Positions 26,876-35,744 of a stretch of DNA of 46,487 nucleotides are shown here, piece by piece. Numbering within the stretch: the stretch's first letter is position 1; every line of letters begins with the position of its first letter. Origin of the DNA: Bacillota bacterium (lineage in GTDB: Bacteria > Bacillota_E > Sulfobacillia > Sulfobacillales > JAIMBI01); assembly GCA_021828405.1 (NCBI GenBank), contig JAKARZ010000011.1, positions 1 through 46,487 on the forward strand, read 5' to 3'. The notes under the pieces were generated by a model that made no database searches, was not told the DNA's origin, and worked only from the letters and a program-made list of their open reading frames with translations. A program made the translations under genes and the position numbers.

Positions 26876-27368
26876 GCTGCGGCCCCCTCTTTTTGTGTTC
26901 CCCGCTGGTGCCGCTACCCCCCGGCTGCGGCCACCGCTGCCTCCATGGTACCGTACTCCGCGCCTGGCTGACGTCGGCTTACGGGGGCAACCAGCCACGG
27001 AGACCCCAAAACCGCTGCTGGCCCACGACAGCGCGCCCGGCCACCACCGCGTCCGGCCCTGAGCGGCTCGGTACGCTCCCACGGTCAGTCGACACCGGCC
27101 CGCCGCCATACGGTCCCCCGCCAAGCTCAGGTGGCCACGGGTACCCAGCCTGCCCGCGTTGCCGTGGGGGAGCACGGTCTGCAGGCATTCGCGCGGAACC
27201 CGGCTGATCGGGGCGGCCACCGTTCCTTGGCCCGTCCCCCCTGGTCCATCCAGCGTCGACCGCAACGCTATCCCGGTGAGGCTTCGCCGCGGCCGACCCC
27301 CCTCTTCGGCGCATGGGGCTGGTACAATGGCCTCGCAGCCAAGCCGAGCCGGGACAGGAGGCGGGGAT
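26876..27368. other. Intergenic region between divergent hydroxylase and aldehyde dehydrogenase genes
   Basis: 493 bases with no convincing gene; open frames here lack ribosome sites and recognisable protein. The extended -10 at 27320 is the only clear signal. No promoter was recognised for the minus-strand hydroxylase gene. Confidence 0.6.
27320..27328 (+). promoter_or_regulatory. Extended -10 promoter for aldehyde dehydrogenase
   Basis: TGGTACAAT fits an extended -10 (TGnTATAAT with one mismatch). No good -35 is present, which extended -10 promoters tolerate. Transcription would start about 34 bases before the GTG start codon. Confidence 0.45.
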
Positions 27369-28802
27369 GTGAGCCGAGACGCACGGGGCCTCTACATCAA
27401 CGGATGCTGGGAAGAGGGCACCAGGAAGGTTGCCGTCGTCGACAAGTACACCGGGGCGAACCTGGCAACTTTGGTCGGCGCCACCGTGGCGGACGTGGAG
27501 CGGGCGGTCGCCGCCGCCCGGGCGGCGGCGACTCATCCTCTGCCGCCCCGCCAGCGCGCCGCGATCCTTGAGGCGGCGGCGGCCGCTCTTCGCGACCAGG
27601 CCGACAACTGGGCCCGCCTACTGGTGCAGGAGGCAGGCAAACCGTGGAAGGACGCCCGGGCGGAGGTGGACCGCGCCGTGGAGACCATCGCCCTGTCTGC
27701 CCGGGTCGCGCTCACGCTTCACGGCGAGACAGTGCCGCTCGACGCCTCGCCAGGAGGCGTCGAGCGTGCAGGCTTCTACGTGCGGGTGCCGGTGGGCGTC
27801 GTTGTCGCCATCACGCCTTTTAATTTTCCGCTGAATCTGGTCTGCCACAAAGTGGCCCCGGCGATCGCGGCCGGCAATGCCGTCGTCCTCAAGCCAGCGA
27901 CCGCCACCCCGCTGTCCTCCGTGCGACTGGTGGAGTTGCTGGCCGCCTCGGGCCTGCCGGCCGGCTTCCTGAATCTCGTGGTGGGAACAGGCGCCGAGGT
28001 CGGTGACGCGCTTGTGCGGCACCCCGGGGTGAACTTCATCACATTCACGGGGAGCCCGCCGGTGGGATTCGCTATCAAGGCGGCTTCGGGGCGCGCCCGC
28101 GTCACCCTGGAGCTGGGCAACAACTCCGGCAACATTGTGCACAGCGACGCCGACCTCCCGACGGCGGCGAACCTGCTGGCCCAGCGCGCGTTTTCCCAGG
28201 CGGGCCAGTCGTGCATCTCCGTACAGCGGATTTATGTGCAAGCCTCGGTCTTTGACGCGTTTCGGGAACTCATCACTACGGCCAGCGCGCGTCTGGTGGT
28301 GGGCAACCCCCTCGACCCTGAGACCGATGTGGGGCCGCTCATTAGCGTGGCAGAAGCCGAGCGGGTTGAGGCGTGGGTCGCAGAGGCGGCTCAGGGCGGG
28401 GCCGACGTGATCCTGGGCGGCCATCGCACCGGATCGCTGATGGCCCCCACCCTCCTGACCCGCGTCACGCCCACCATGCGGGTGGTGTCCGACGAAGTTT
28501 TCGGGCCGGTGGCGGTGCTTGTGCCTTACGATCGCTTTGAAGAGGCGGTCGATTTGGTCAACCAGTCTCTGTACGGCCTGCAGGCGGGGGTATTCACGCG
28601 CGATGTGAATCGGGCGTGGTACGCCGTGCGGCACCTCCGGGTGGGCGGCGTCATCATCAACGATACGTCCAGCTACCGGGCTGACCTCATGCCGTACGGC
28701 GGTGTGGGGCAAAGTGGTCAGGGACGCGAGGGCCCACGCTTTGCGGTCGAGGAGATGACGGAAATTCGGATGGCGGTGTTCAACCTGGAATCCCCGACGT
28801 AA
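27369..28802 (+). CDS. NAD(P)-dependent aldehyde dehydrogenase
   Basis: 477 residues, full family length. Seen: substrate-channel asparagine in TPFNFPLN (Asn152), cofactor-loop FTGSPPVGFAI, general-base glutamate in LELGNNSGNIV (Glu248), catalytic cysteine in GQSCISVQR (Cys282), and EVFGPV near residue 380. It oxidises an aldehyde to the acid; the succinate-semialdehyde/lactaldehyde-type subgroup is suggested by GQSCISVQR but the substrate is open. GTG at 27369 has AGGAGG 7 bases upstream. The amidohydrolase follows after 51 bases, likely one operon. Confidence 0.94.
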   Translation: MSRDARGLYINGCWEEGTRKVAVVDKYTGANLATLVGATVADVERAVAAARAAATHPLPPRQRAAILEAAAAALRDQADNWARLLVQEAGKPWKDARAEVDRAVETIALSARVALTLHGETVPLDASPGGVERAGFYVRVPVGVVVAITPFNFPLNLVCHKVAPAIAAGNAVVLKPATATPLSSVRLVELLAASGLPAGFLNLVVGTGAEVGDALVRHPGVNFITFTGSPPVGFAIKAASGRARVTLELGNNSGNIVHSDADLPTAANLLAQRAFSQAGQSCISVQRIYVQASVFDAFRELITTASARLVVGNPLDPETDVGPLISVAEAERVEAWVAEAAQGGADVILGGHRTGSLMAPTLLTRVTPTMRVVSDEVFGPVAVLVPYDRFEEAVDLVNQSLYGLQAGVFTRDVNRAWYAVRHLRVGGVIINDTSSYRADLMPYGGVGQSGQGREGPRFAVEEMTEIRMAVFNLESPT

Positions 28803-28853
28803 GGGATTGGCATCCCAAGCGCGGCGAGGACCTGACTTAATGAGGAGGGTGCC

Positions 28854-29726
28854 GTGAAACCCCCGGTGGACTTGAATCAGATCCGCGCGATCGATGCGCA
28901 TGTGCACCTCGCGACCCACGAATGGCTAACCGATTCCATGGGGCCGTACCAAGCGTCCGTGGAGCGGTACTTTCGCACCACCATGGCGGTCGGTCCCTTG
29001 GAGGCCATGGTAGACACGTACCGGGGGGCCGCGGTGCATGGGCTGCTGCTGGCCTGGGATGCCGAGCGATTCACTGGCCGCCCGCCGCTGACCAACGAGC
29101 GCGTGGCGGAGATTGCGGCGCACTATCCCGATGTGTTCACGGGATTCGGCAGTGTCGACCCCGCGCGGCCGGATGCCGTGGCGAGGCTTCACCACATGGC
29201 GCGACTCGGCTTGACGGGGCTGAAGTTGCACCCCACGATGCAGGGCTTTCTGCCTGACGAGGAGCGGTGGGAGCCTTTCTTCGGCACGGCCGCAGAGCTG
29301 GGCTTCCCCATCGTGGTGCACACCGGCACCAGCGGGGTGGGGGCGGGGATGCCCGGGGGCCAGGGATTGCCGCTGGACGCGGCGCGGCCCATGCGCCTCG
29401 ATGGCTGGGCCGCGCGCTTCCCGACGCTGCGGTTCATCCTCGCCCACGTGGGCTGGCCGTGGCACCTCGAAGCCATTGCCATGGCCCTGCACAAAAGCAA
29501 TGTTTACATCGACATCTCGGGGTGGCGCTACAAATACCTGCCCGACGATGTGTTGCGCGAAATGCGCGGCCGCCTCTCGCAACAGTTTCTGTTCGGCACG
29601 GATTTTCCCATGTTTGACCTTGGCCGCCAATTGCGGGACTTCGACGCCCTCGGACTGCCCGACGCCGTCCATAGCCAGGTCTTGGTGGCCAATGCGGCCG
29701 CACTGCTCTGGGGCAGCGGCGCGTAG
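28854..29726 (+). CDS. Amidohydrolase-2 family metal-dependent hydrolase/decarboxylase
   Basis: 290 residues with a TIM-barrel amidohydrolase pattern: metal ligands in IDAHVHLA (residues 12-19), GLKLHPTMQGF with lysine and histidine, VVHTGTSG, ILAHVGWPW and LFGTDFPMFD with the final aspartate. Members of this family (ACMSD-like) decarboxylate or hydrolyse ring carboxylates and lactones. GTG start with GAGGAGGG 4 bases upstream. With the aldehyde dehydrogenase and the divergent molybdenum hydroxylase it could form a small catabolic group; this is inference. Confidence 0.88.
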   Translation: MKPPVDLNQIRAIDAHVHLATHEWLTDSMGPYQASVERYFRTTMAVGPLEAMVDTYRGAAVHGLLLAWDAERFTGRPPLTNERVAEIAAHYPDVFTGFGSVDPARPDAVARLHHMARLGLTGLKLHPTMQGFLPDEERWEPFFGTAAELGFPIVVHTGTSGVGAGMPGGQGLPLDAARPMRLDGWAARFPTLRFILAHVGWPWHLEAIAMALHKSNVYIDISGWRYKYLPDDVLREMRGRLSQQFLFGTDFPMFDLGRQLRDFDALGLPDAVHSQVLVANAAALLWGSGA

Positions 29727-29754
29727 TCTCAGGGAACTCCCAGAGGGCCGGCGG

Positions 29755-29781
29755 TTGCTCACGGCAGATCGGTGGTATATT
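29755..29781 (+). promoter_or_regulatory. Probable promoter of the Bax-inhibitor-1 gene
   Basis: TTGCTC (29755-29760) and TATATT (29776-29781) with a 15-base spacer, or TATTTA two bases further on with 17. This is the only A+T-rich patch in the gap. Confidence 0.45.
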
Positions 29782-29820
29782 TAACGCGAGAACGTGACCG
29801 ATTTGGGGAGGCGATTGGGC

Positions 29821-30573
29821 ATGGCATGGAGGACACCGGGCCGCACGCGGTCCATGAGCCCCAGTCAGGCGCGGGGCTATTACTTCGCGCAGAATGGGTC
29901 GTCATGGACGCTCACGGGTAGCTTGATGGGTTCCACCCTGCTGTACATGGGCCTTTATCTGCTGCTGGCGGCGGTTGGCGCGTTTGCCACGGTGGCAACC
30001 GGTTTCGACGCCGTGATGGCCCGCTCCGGGTCGATTGCCTGGCTGCCCATGCTGCTGCTCGTGTTCGTGCTGTCGGCGGCGCTGAACCGCGCCATTGGCA
30101 ACGTCAAGAAAGAGCTGGTGCTGGGCGGCCTCATGATGTTGCTCATCAGTCCATTCTTGGGACTTGCGCTGGCCTATGGGCTCACCATCTCGCCACCGGC
30201 GGTGGAGTCGGCCGTTGTGGCGGTGGCCGGATCCCTGGTGGTGACCGCCGCCATCGCGTACGTGAGCCCGTGGGATCTGAGCAAATTGTCCGGCCTTGCC
30301 TTTGTGGCGCTGATGGGTCTCCTGATCACACAGGTGCTGGCGATGTTCATCGGGTCCGCCACCGGCCTCGTCACGTCGCCGCTGTGGTCCATGATTGGCA
30401 TTGCCGTCTTTGAACTGTACCTGGTTGTGGATCTCTCCCGCATGCGCCAAGCGATGGCATACGGGCCCAACGACGGCCTCGCGGCATACCTGGGCTTGGG
30501 TTTGGCGCTGGACGTGGTCAACCTGTTCATGTACTTCCTGATGCTGTTTCTCGGGGGTGCTCGGCGCCGTTAA
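29821..30573 (+). CDS. Bax inhibitor-1 family membrane protein
   Basis: 250 residues with seven hydrophobic segments and the family's C-terminal features: FELYLVVDLSRMRQ and a last span ending ALDVVNLFMYFLMLFL, with the pair of aspartates that form the pH-sensing/calcium-leak site in YetJ-type proteins. Physiological role in bacteria is uncertain. ATG at 29821 has GGGGAGG 10 bases upstream; GTG at 29794 in the same frame has none. Monocistronic, ended by the hairpin at 30592. Confidence 0.88.
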   Translation: MAWRTPGRTRSMSPSQARGYYFAQNGSSWTLTGSLMGSTLLYMGLYLLLAAVGAFATVATGFDAVMARSGSIAWLPMLLLVFVLSAALNRAIGNVKKELVLGGLMMLLISPFLGLALAYGLTISPPAVESAVVAVAGSLVVTAAIAYVSPWDLSKLSGLAFVALMGLLITQVLAMFIGSATGLVTSPLWSMIGIAVFELYLVVDLSRMRQAMAYGPNDGLAAYLGLGLALDVVNLFMYFLMLFLGGARRR

Positions 30574-30591
30574 AAGCACCTCCCTGCGCAA

Positions 30592-30621
30592 GAACGCCCG
30601 TGCCGCAGGGTACGGGCGTTC
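30592..30621. terminator. Bidirectional terminator-like hairpin
   Basis: A perfect 10-bp stem (GAACGCCCGT/ACGGGCGTTC) with a 10-base loop between two convergent genes. GTTGTTGG follows on the plus strand; on the minus strand a CTTTTAA patch follows about 18 bases later. Confidence 0.6.
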
Positions 30622-30629
30622 GTTGTTGG

Positions 30630-31151
30630 CTACAGCACGTTTGCCAGGGTGATGGCCACCGCCGCGGCCACGCCCGCCACAGCCATCGCGCGCCCGACCT
30701 CGGCGGCCGCCGCCTGAAGGCGCAAACGGGTCCACGCGCCCCGTCGCCGTGCCCAGGCCAAGGTAACCCCCACGGGAAGCAGCAGCCACCATGGGGAAAA
30801 CAGGACGACGGCGGCCCATCCCGCGATAATCCAGCCTCCATACCCCACGAGGGAGCGGTCGGCGGATCTAAGCGCCCTGTGTCCCCGCCGGGGGACCACT
30901 CGGCGTTTCGCCCGCGGCCCGGGTGCGAACGACGCGGGCGGAGGGGGCGGTGTCGCCGCGGCCGCCCGGAGCGTCCGGCGCGCCTCAAGCAGCCGACGAA
31001 AACGCTCCTGGGCATCATGGCGCGTCAGTGCGTCCGGCTGCACGTCGGGATGCTGACGCTTGGCCGAGCACCGGAATGCCCTGTCGATGTCGGCGGCGGT
31101 GCTGTGAGAATTCGGCAGGCCCAGCACCTGCCGGGCCTCCTCGGGGGTCAT
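30630..31151 (-). CDS. J-domain protein with C-terminal membrane segments
   Basis: 173 residues. Residues 1-55 form a DnaJ-like J domain (MTPEEARQVLGLP, then KRQHPDVQPD with the HPD motif that stimulates DnaK, and a third helix RFRRLLEARRTL). A proline-rich linker follows, then two hydrophobic segments (about 104-132 and 150-172). It probably recruits Hsp70 to the membrane; clients unknown. ATG at 31151 has GGAGGGAG 6 bases upstream. It lies downstream of the NUDIX-AIM24 pair on the same strand, 74 bases away. Confidence 0.78.
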   Translation of the reverse strand: MTPEEARQVLGLPNSHSTAADIDRAFRCSAKRQHPDVQPDALTRHDAQERFRRLLEARRTLRAAAATPPPPPASFAPGPRAKRRVVPRRGHRALRSADRSLVGYGGWIIAGWAAVVLFSPWWLLLPVGVTLAWARRRGAWTRLRLQAAAAEVGRAMAVAGVAAAVAITLANVL

Positions 31152-31225
31152 TGCGTCTCCCTCCCTCCGCGGTTCCCCTCTCCCCATCTCCTTGGGAGAT
31201 TCGCCGAGGCGATGGGGCTCGCGCC

Positions 31226-31924
31226 TCATTCGTCGGACGGCAGGTACACGCTCATGCTTTGGATGCCCACGCGACCCGGACCAGTAAAGCGATTGAGCAG
31301 CAGGTGGTGGCTTGAGAGCAGCCCGGCCGCCACGTTGATGGGCACGGTCTGCATCCGGACCCCCGCATCCTTGTAGCACCAGGCACCGGGCTCGACATCA
31401 AAGGCTTCGCCCGCCTCAAGCTCAACCTCCACCAGATTGCCGTAGGCATGAAGCCACAGCGTGCCAGGCTCGCGCGTGGCGCTGAAGCGGTCCACGAAAA
31501 AGCCGGTCCCTCCAAACAGCAGGTTGGCCACCCCGCGCACCCGCGAGAATCCATAGCCAAGCCCCCCCGACGCGGCCAGAAATTGATGCTCGCGCACCTC
31601 CAGTGCTCCCCCAGCAGGAATGTGCACCCCGAAAACCTGTCCCGGCCCGTCGCGGCTCACCGCCAGCAGGCCCTCCCCCTCCGCCCGGGCCAAAAACACC
31701 GGCATCTTGCCTAGGAGCCGCTTCAAGGCGCCGCGCGGCATGGCGGCGGCCAGTCGCACCGACGGCGACTTGTACAGAAGGATGTAGTGCTCGAAGTAAA
31801 CGCTCCCGGTGCCATTCAGCTCAAATTCCAGCACGGGCACCAGTTCACCGCTGATCCGGTGCGGAACCTCAGCGGCTTGGTCATCGGTGCGCGTGGGGAC
31901 GTGTCGCATCTCCAACAGTGTCAC
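31226..31924 (-). CDS. AIM24 family protein
   Basis: 232 residues matching the AIM24/TIGR00266 beta-rich fold: repeated glycine-turn strands such as GSVYFEHYILLYKSPSVRL, HQFLAASGGLGYGFSRV and WLHAYGNLVEVELEAGE. Bacterial members are soluble and of unknown function; the name comes from a mitochondrial protein. GTG at 31924 overlaps the NUDIX stop as GTGA; an in-frame TTG at 31915 has the better ribosome-site spacing (AGGGAG, 8 bases). Start is uncertain by three codons. Confidence 0.85.
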   Translation of the reverse strand: MTLLEMRHVPTRTDDQAAEVPHRISGELVPVLEFELNGTGSVYFEHYILLYKSPSVRLAAAMPRGALKRLLGKMPVFLARAEGEGLLAVSRDGPGQVFGVHIPAGGALEVREHQFLAASGGLGYGFSRVRGVANLLFGGTGFFVDRFSATREPGTLWLHAYGNLVEVELEAGEAFDVEPGAWCYKDAGVRMQTVPINVAAGLLSSHHLLLNRFTGPGRVGIQSMSVYLPSDE

Positions 31925-32655
31925 TCCCTATCTGTTTCCAAGACCGTTGGCCGCGAGATCAAGTCCATCAGGTGCTCCAGCACATAGCGCGTGGGCAAGG
32001 GAATGCCGCCGCCAGGGAGGACGTCGCCAGGATTCCGCCAGGTGAGGCGGTCCACCTCACCGGGAGCGGCCCGAGCGGCTGGCCACGGGGCCGGCGAACA
32101 ATCCAACCCATAGAACCGGCAGTCAAACCGCCGGGGCTCATGGGGAGGGGTGGCCAGTCGCCCCCAGTAGCGGAGCCCTGAAAAGTTTCCCGCGTTCCGC
32201 CCAGGTGTTGGCCCCTCGCGTGCGTGGCGCGGCACCGTGGGCACCTCCACCGAGTCCCCAAGCCAGAGGCCGGCTTCTTCCCACAACTCACGAGCCGCGG
32301 CGGCACGGGCGGCACGGTTGGCGAGCGGGTCCCGGTCCGAGGCCGGCCACTCGTCGTCGGGCACATACCCGAGATGCGTGAGAAACCAAGGGCGGGCCCA
32401 GTTCATGAAGTCATCCTGGTTTATCGGGCCGGGGTCGAGATCCGAGGGCCCCCCCCCAGGATGAGCCGCCGCCCAGCGGCGGTCGGCCTCGGCGACGCCA
32501 CCGCCCGGAAACACCCACTGGCCGGGCCATCCGGGTTGCGTGGCCGGCCGCTGGATCATGAGGACCCGCACCTGGCCGCCCGGCCCCCGGACCCACGGCA
32601 CCACCGTGGCAGCGTCACGCCACCTGGCCGGTTTCCCGGCTGGCCCTTGTGTCAT
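31921..32655 (-). CDS. NUDIX hydrolase with split Nudix box (NUDT19-like)
   Basis: 244 residues. The Nudix signature is split: WVFPGGGVAEAD near residue 50 and AAARELWEEAGLWL near 118-131, with about 60 residues between them instead of a direct join. Such an insertion is typical of NUDT18/19-type (CoA or acyl-CoA diphosphatase-like) enzymes, so CoA esters are possible substrates; this is inference. ATG at 32655 has GGGGAGG 8 bases upstream; ATG/GTG at 32661 and 32664 lie too close to it. Translation is coupled to AIM24. Confidence 0.82.
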   Translation of the reverse strand: MTQGPAGKPARWRDAATVVPWVRGPGGQVRVLMIQRPATQPGWPGQWVFPGGGVAEADRRWAAAHPGGGPSDLDPGPINQDDFMNWARPWFLTHLGYVPDDEWPASDRDPLANRAARAAAARELWEEAGLWLGDSVEVPTVPRHAREGPTPGRNAGNFSGLRYWGRLATPPHEPRRFDCRFYGLDCSPAPWPAARAAPGEVDRLTWRNPGDVLPGGGIPLPTRYVLEHLMDLISRPTVLETDRE

Positions 32656-33163
32656 TGCCATCACCTCCCCGCCTCTGTCATCCTGCTTCCTATCTTGCCG
32701 CGCTCGCGCACGGAGGTCCAGCGCTGGCGTCTATTCCCGCGAGCTCCCTGGGCCATCGCGGCCTCGGGCGGCGCCAGCGCGGCCTGGGGGCCCGGTGCCG
32801 GTGGCTCGGCCTCGGGTCGACCGGCATTCACCGTGGGGCCCCCGGGGGACGCCGGCCATGGGCGCCACCATGCTGCCGGCAATGTCCCAGCGGCGCCCGC
32901 TTTCTGCGCTCCCGTCCGCCACGGCCCAATCTCCGTGGAGCGCCGGGCCATCTCACAGGCTCTGCGATACGCAAACCCCTCCTGGCCCGGCGCACGGTTC
33001 AAGCACCGAGGCTCTTTGGCCGACAGCAGGTCAGGGTCTCGGGGAGTGCACATAGACAGGGTTTCCGCATAAATGTCGAAGGTTTGTCGGGCCGTGGACG
33101 CGATCCTCTTCGGCCAATTGCCGGGGTATTTTTCCGCGGAAGACCGGAGCAGGATCCGTGTCG
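32656..33163. other. Gene-poor stretch beside the IS256 remnant
   Basis: 508 bases without a recognised gene. A minus-strand frame is open here and ends in TGA at 32661, overlapping the NUDIX start region as an operon partner would, but its third-position G+C is lower than in neighbouring genes, no start survives (the frame runs into the IS element) and no family is recognised. It may be the 3' remnant of a gene cut by the insertion. Confidence 0.4.
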
Positions 33164-34368
33164 GGCGTGTAGCATGGGTTGTGTAAACTCCATGGTCCCA
33201 TATCCTGGCGTTTGCCGTGAGGTGGCTTCCCATGAGCCTCTTGACGCACGAGCCCAGGCGCGTCGTCCAGTCCCCCGCAGACGTCCAGCGGGCTCTGAGG
33301 GGTCTGTTTGCCGAGACGTTTGCAGGCGAGGTTGGACAACGAGCGGGAGACTGTTGGGCGATCCCAAGCACCAGGCGGGCCCGAAGCGACCCCGAACCAC
33401 CGCAACAGTCGGTATCCCAAGCAGCTCCCGACAGAATACGGGGAGGGGGCTCGGGAGAATCCCCCGCGACCGCAACGGGAGCTTTACGCCCGTCGTGGTG
33501 CCACCGCACCAGACCCCGAGGGTCGGGGTCGAGGACAAAGTCATCGCCCTATAGGCGCGGGGGACCGACCCGGGACATCCACGCCCAGCTGGCCCATCGG
33601 CACAGGGTGGCGATCGCCCCCCCTGGTGTCCCACCGCACGGACAAGCGGTTGCCCCGCATCACGGAGTGGAAACAGCGACCGCTGGCCGCCGGCTACCCC
33701 GTAGTGTGTCTGGACGCCCTCCCCTACAAGGTCCGGGACGACGGCCGGGTGGTCAACCCAGTCCAGTGACCTTGAGGGCTACTAAGGATGTCCTGGGGAT
33801 GTGGATCGGGGCCCATGAATCGGCGCAAGGCTGGCTCACGGGACTGAGTGAGCTCAAGAGCCGGGGCGACCAGGACGTCCTGGTCGTGGCGGTGGACCAG
33901 CTCACCGGCTTCAGCGCGGTGATGGCCACGGTGGTCCCCCAGGCAGACGTGCCGCCAGTACGTGGTCCACCAGATCCACCCCTCGCTCACGTAGGCCGCC
34001 CGCAAGGACGACACGGCCCTCACGACGGCAGAGTGGACGACCCGGTATCCCACGGTGGCGGTTGTGGCAAGCCAACTGGCGACCTCTTATCGGTATCCCG
34101 AGGGGTTGCGGCGGACGATCGACACGACCAACCTCATTGAGGGGTTCCACCGGCAGCTGCGCAAAGCGACCAAGAGCAAGCGCCTGAACGACGGCTGCCA
34201 CGCTGACAACAATGCTGTTCCTCGCGGGCCAGGAGGCTAGCGGAACCGGACGACGCGACTGCCGAACTGGGGCGTGATCCTGGGGCAGTTGGTCATCTAT
34301 TTTGAGGACCGCCTGACTCCTTACCTGAAATAACCGCCGGGGAGTTTACACAAGACCCTTGACATCCC
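33164..34368 (+). mobile_element. Decayed IS256-family insertion sequence
   Basis: About 1.2 kb, bounded by a 13-base inverted repeat: TTGTGTAAACTCC at 33179-33191 and its complement at 34341-34353. Outer bases are also partly alike (GGG..TGT...GGGT), typical of IS256-type ends. The enclosed transposase is broken. Boundaries are set by the repeats and are good to about 10 bases; no target duplication could be confirmed. Confidence 0.75.
33217..34333 (+). pseudogene. IS256-family (mutator-type) transposase, multiply frameshifted
   Basis: Pieces of one DDE transposase appear in order in three frames: IPRDRNGSFTPVVVPPHQ with DKVIAL then a stop at 33552; TRDIHAQLAH; WKQRPLAAGYPVVCLDALPY and KVRDDGRVVN (first aspartate); VLGMWIGAHESAQGW and AVDQLTGF (second aspartate); YPEGLRRTIDTTNLIEGFHR with QLRKATKSK; and the C-terminal NWGVILGQLVIYFEDRL. 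At least three frameshifts and two stops are present, and about 35-40 residues seem deleted before EWTTRYP. It cannot make a working enzyme. Confidence 0.85.
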
Positions 34369-34527
34369 CTCCGCAACCTTTGGGGTACTCGGCTCACGGA
34401 TGGCCGCGCCCCGGCTCGCGTCCCCATCGCGTGTGTTATTATTCTACACGCTACCAGGCTTGCTGACTCCTCCGACGCGCCATCCATTCGGTCCGACAGG
34501 AAAGATTCTCTGGAAAGGGGCGACTCT

Positions 34528-35316
34528 GTGCGGGAAGAAATGGTGTCTTTTACAGGCGGCCAACGGGCGCTGGAGGGGTATCTGGCCACGCCCGACGAAC
34601 GCGGACCACACCCGGCGGTTATCGTGATTCATGAAATTTGGGGATTGGACGATCACATTAAAGACGTGGCTCGTCGCTTCGCCGGCGAAGGATACGTGGC
34701 TCTGGCCCCCGATCTGTACACCGGCGACTGGCGGCAGGTGATGCAGCCGGAGAACATCCGAGCCGGCATGATGTTCCTCCGCCAAGCGCCACCCGAGGTG
34801 CAGCGGGATCCCAGCAAGATGGCGCAGACCCTCGCGAGCCGCTCCCCCGAGGAGCAGCGCGCGCTGCGGACCCTAATGCAGGTGATGTCGCCCGGACAGC
34901 GTGCGGTGTTTGCCGAGGAGCTGGCCGGCGCTGTGACTTACCTGGCCAGCCGACCCGAAGTGGACGCAACGCGGATTGCGGACCTTGGATTCTGCATGGG
35001 AGGTGGGCTTGCCATCCACATGGCCACGCATCGGCCAGACCTCTGGAAGGTGGTCATCTTTTACGGAGAGAACCCGCCTTTGGACAAAGTGCCGGCGATC
35101 CAAGCTCGCGTGTTGGGCCTCTACGGAGGCAAAGATCGCCGCATTACCGATCTGGTACCGGACTTCCAGCGGGCGATGGAGGCGGCCGACAAGTCCTTCA
35201 CGTATAAGCTGTACGGTGGCGCCCAGCATGCCTTCTTCAACGACACCCGGCCCATGTACGATGCGAAGGCGGCCATCGATGCCTGGCACGAGGTGATTGG
35301 GTTCCTGGCGGACTGA
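34528..35316 (+). CDS. Dienelactone hydrolase family protein
   Basis: 262 residues, alpha/beta hydrolase fold. Seen: HEIWGLDDHIKDVARRFA, the cysteine nucleophile in GFCMGGGLAI (about residue 154), aspartate in YGGKDRRI, and histidine in GGAQHAFFND. A polar helical insert of about 45 residues (about 80-125) separates the first strands from the nucleophile. Substrate is unknown; dienelactone hydrolase proper cleaves chlorocatechol-derived lactones, but most relatives do not. GTG start with AAAGGGG 8 bases upstream, just after the IS256 remnant. Confidence 0.88.
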   Translation: MREEMVSFTGGQRALEGYLATPDERGPHPAVIVIHEIWGLDDHIKDVARRFAGEGYVALAPDLYTGDWRQVMQPENIRAGMMFLRQAPPEVQRDPSKMAQTLASRSPEEQRALRTLMQVMSPGQRAVFAEELAGAVTYLASRPEVDATRIADLGFCMGGGLAIHMATHRPDLWKVVIFYGENPPLDKVPAIQARVLGLYGGKDRRITDLVPDFQRAMEAADKSFTYKLYGGAQHAFFNDTRPMYDAKAAIDAWHEVIGFLAD

Positions 35317-35744
35317 TGCAGCGTTGCCCCGTAGTTCAGCGGCTCGCCCGGAATAAAGAAAGCGCCCCACGATTTTCGCGCCGCTGGCCTGGTGTTCGGG
35401 CAGGCTCCGAGAAGGTGCCTTGGCGGCCGTTACCTCGGTGGCTTTCCCCCCGCGGGACGAGACGGCGCAACCTGGGGGCTCGCCCCACCGGCCGTCTCTC
35501 CCTGCGCCCGCCGCCATCAAGACCGCGCAGCATCCCCCGAAGGGCGATGCTGAGCTACCCGCATCCCAGCCGGGCGCCGCACGTCACCACCACCGCCAGC
35601 CGCTCCGGGCCGGGCCCCGTTGCGGAAGCGTGAGGGGGAGCCGCACTATAATGGCGGCAATCTTTGACGAGGGTTTTTCAATCTTCGCCGGCGGCGGGAC
35701 GAACGTCGGCCGCGAGCGTGGCGTTTAAGGATGGGGGGCACGGC
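35317..35744. other. Intergenic region before the PBP2 gene, with a likely -10
   Basis: 428 bases without a gene. A perfect TATAAT (35647-35652) lies about 95 bases before the PBP2 start, though the best -35 (TTGCGG, 35620) is 21 bases away. A hairpin CAGCATC-CCCCGAAGGGC-GATGCTG spans 35528-35552. No riboswitch consensus could be matched. Confidence 0.5.

Noticed and set aside
27618..28919. Long minus-strand open frame (over 400 codons) opposite the aldehyde dehydrogenase gene
   Set aside because: It is the mirror of a clear, motif-complete gene in GC-rich DNA; no ribosome site, no recognisable protein.
32661..33509. Minus-strand frame ending just at the NUDIX start
   Set aside because: Part lies inside the IS256 element, its codon bias is weaker than in real neighbours and no family is recognised; kept only as a possible gene stump.
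35317..35744. Possible riboswitch upstream of the PBP2 gene
   Set aside because: A hairpin and a perfect -10 are present, but none of the c-di-AMP, cobalamin, T-box, glycine or c-di-GMP consensus elements could be matched by eye.
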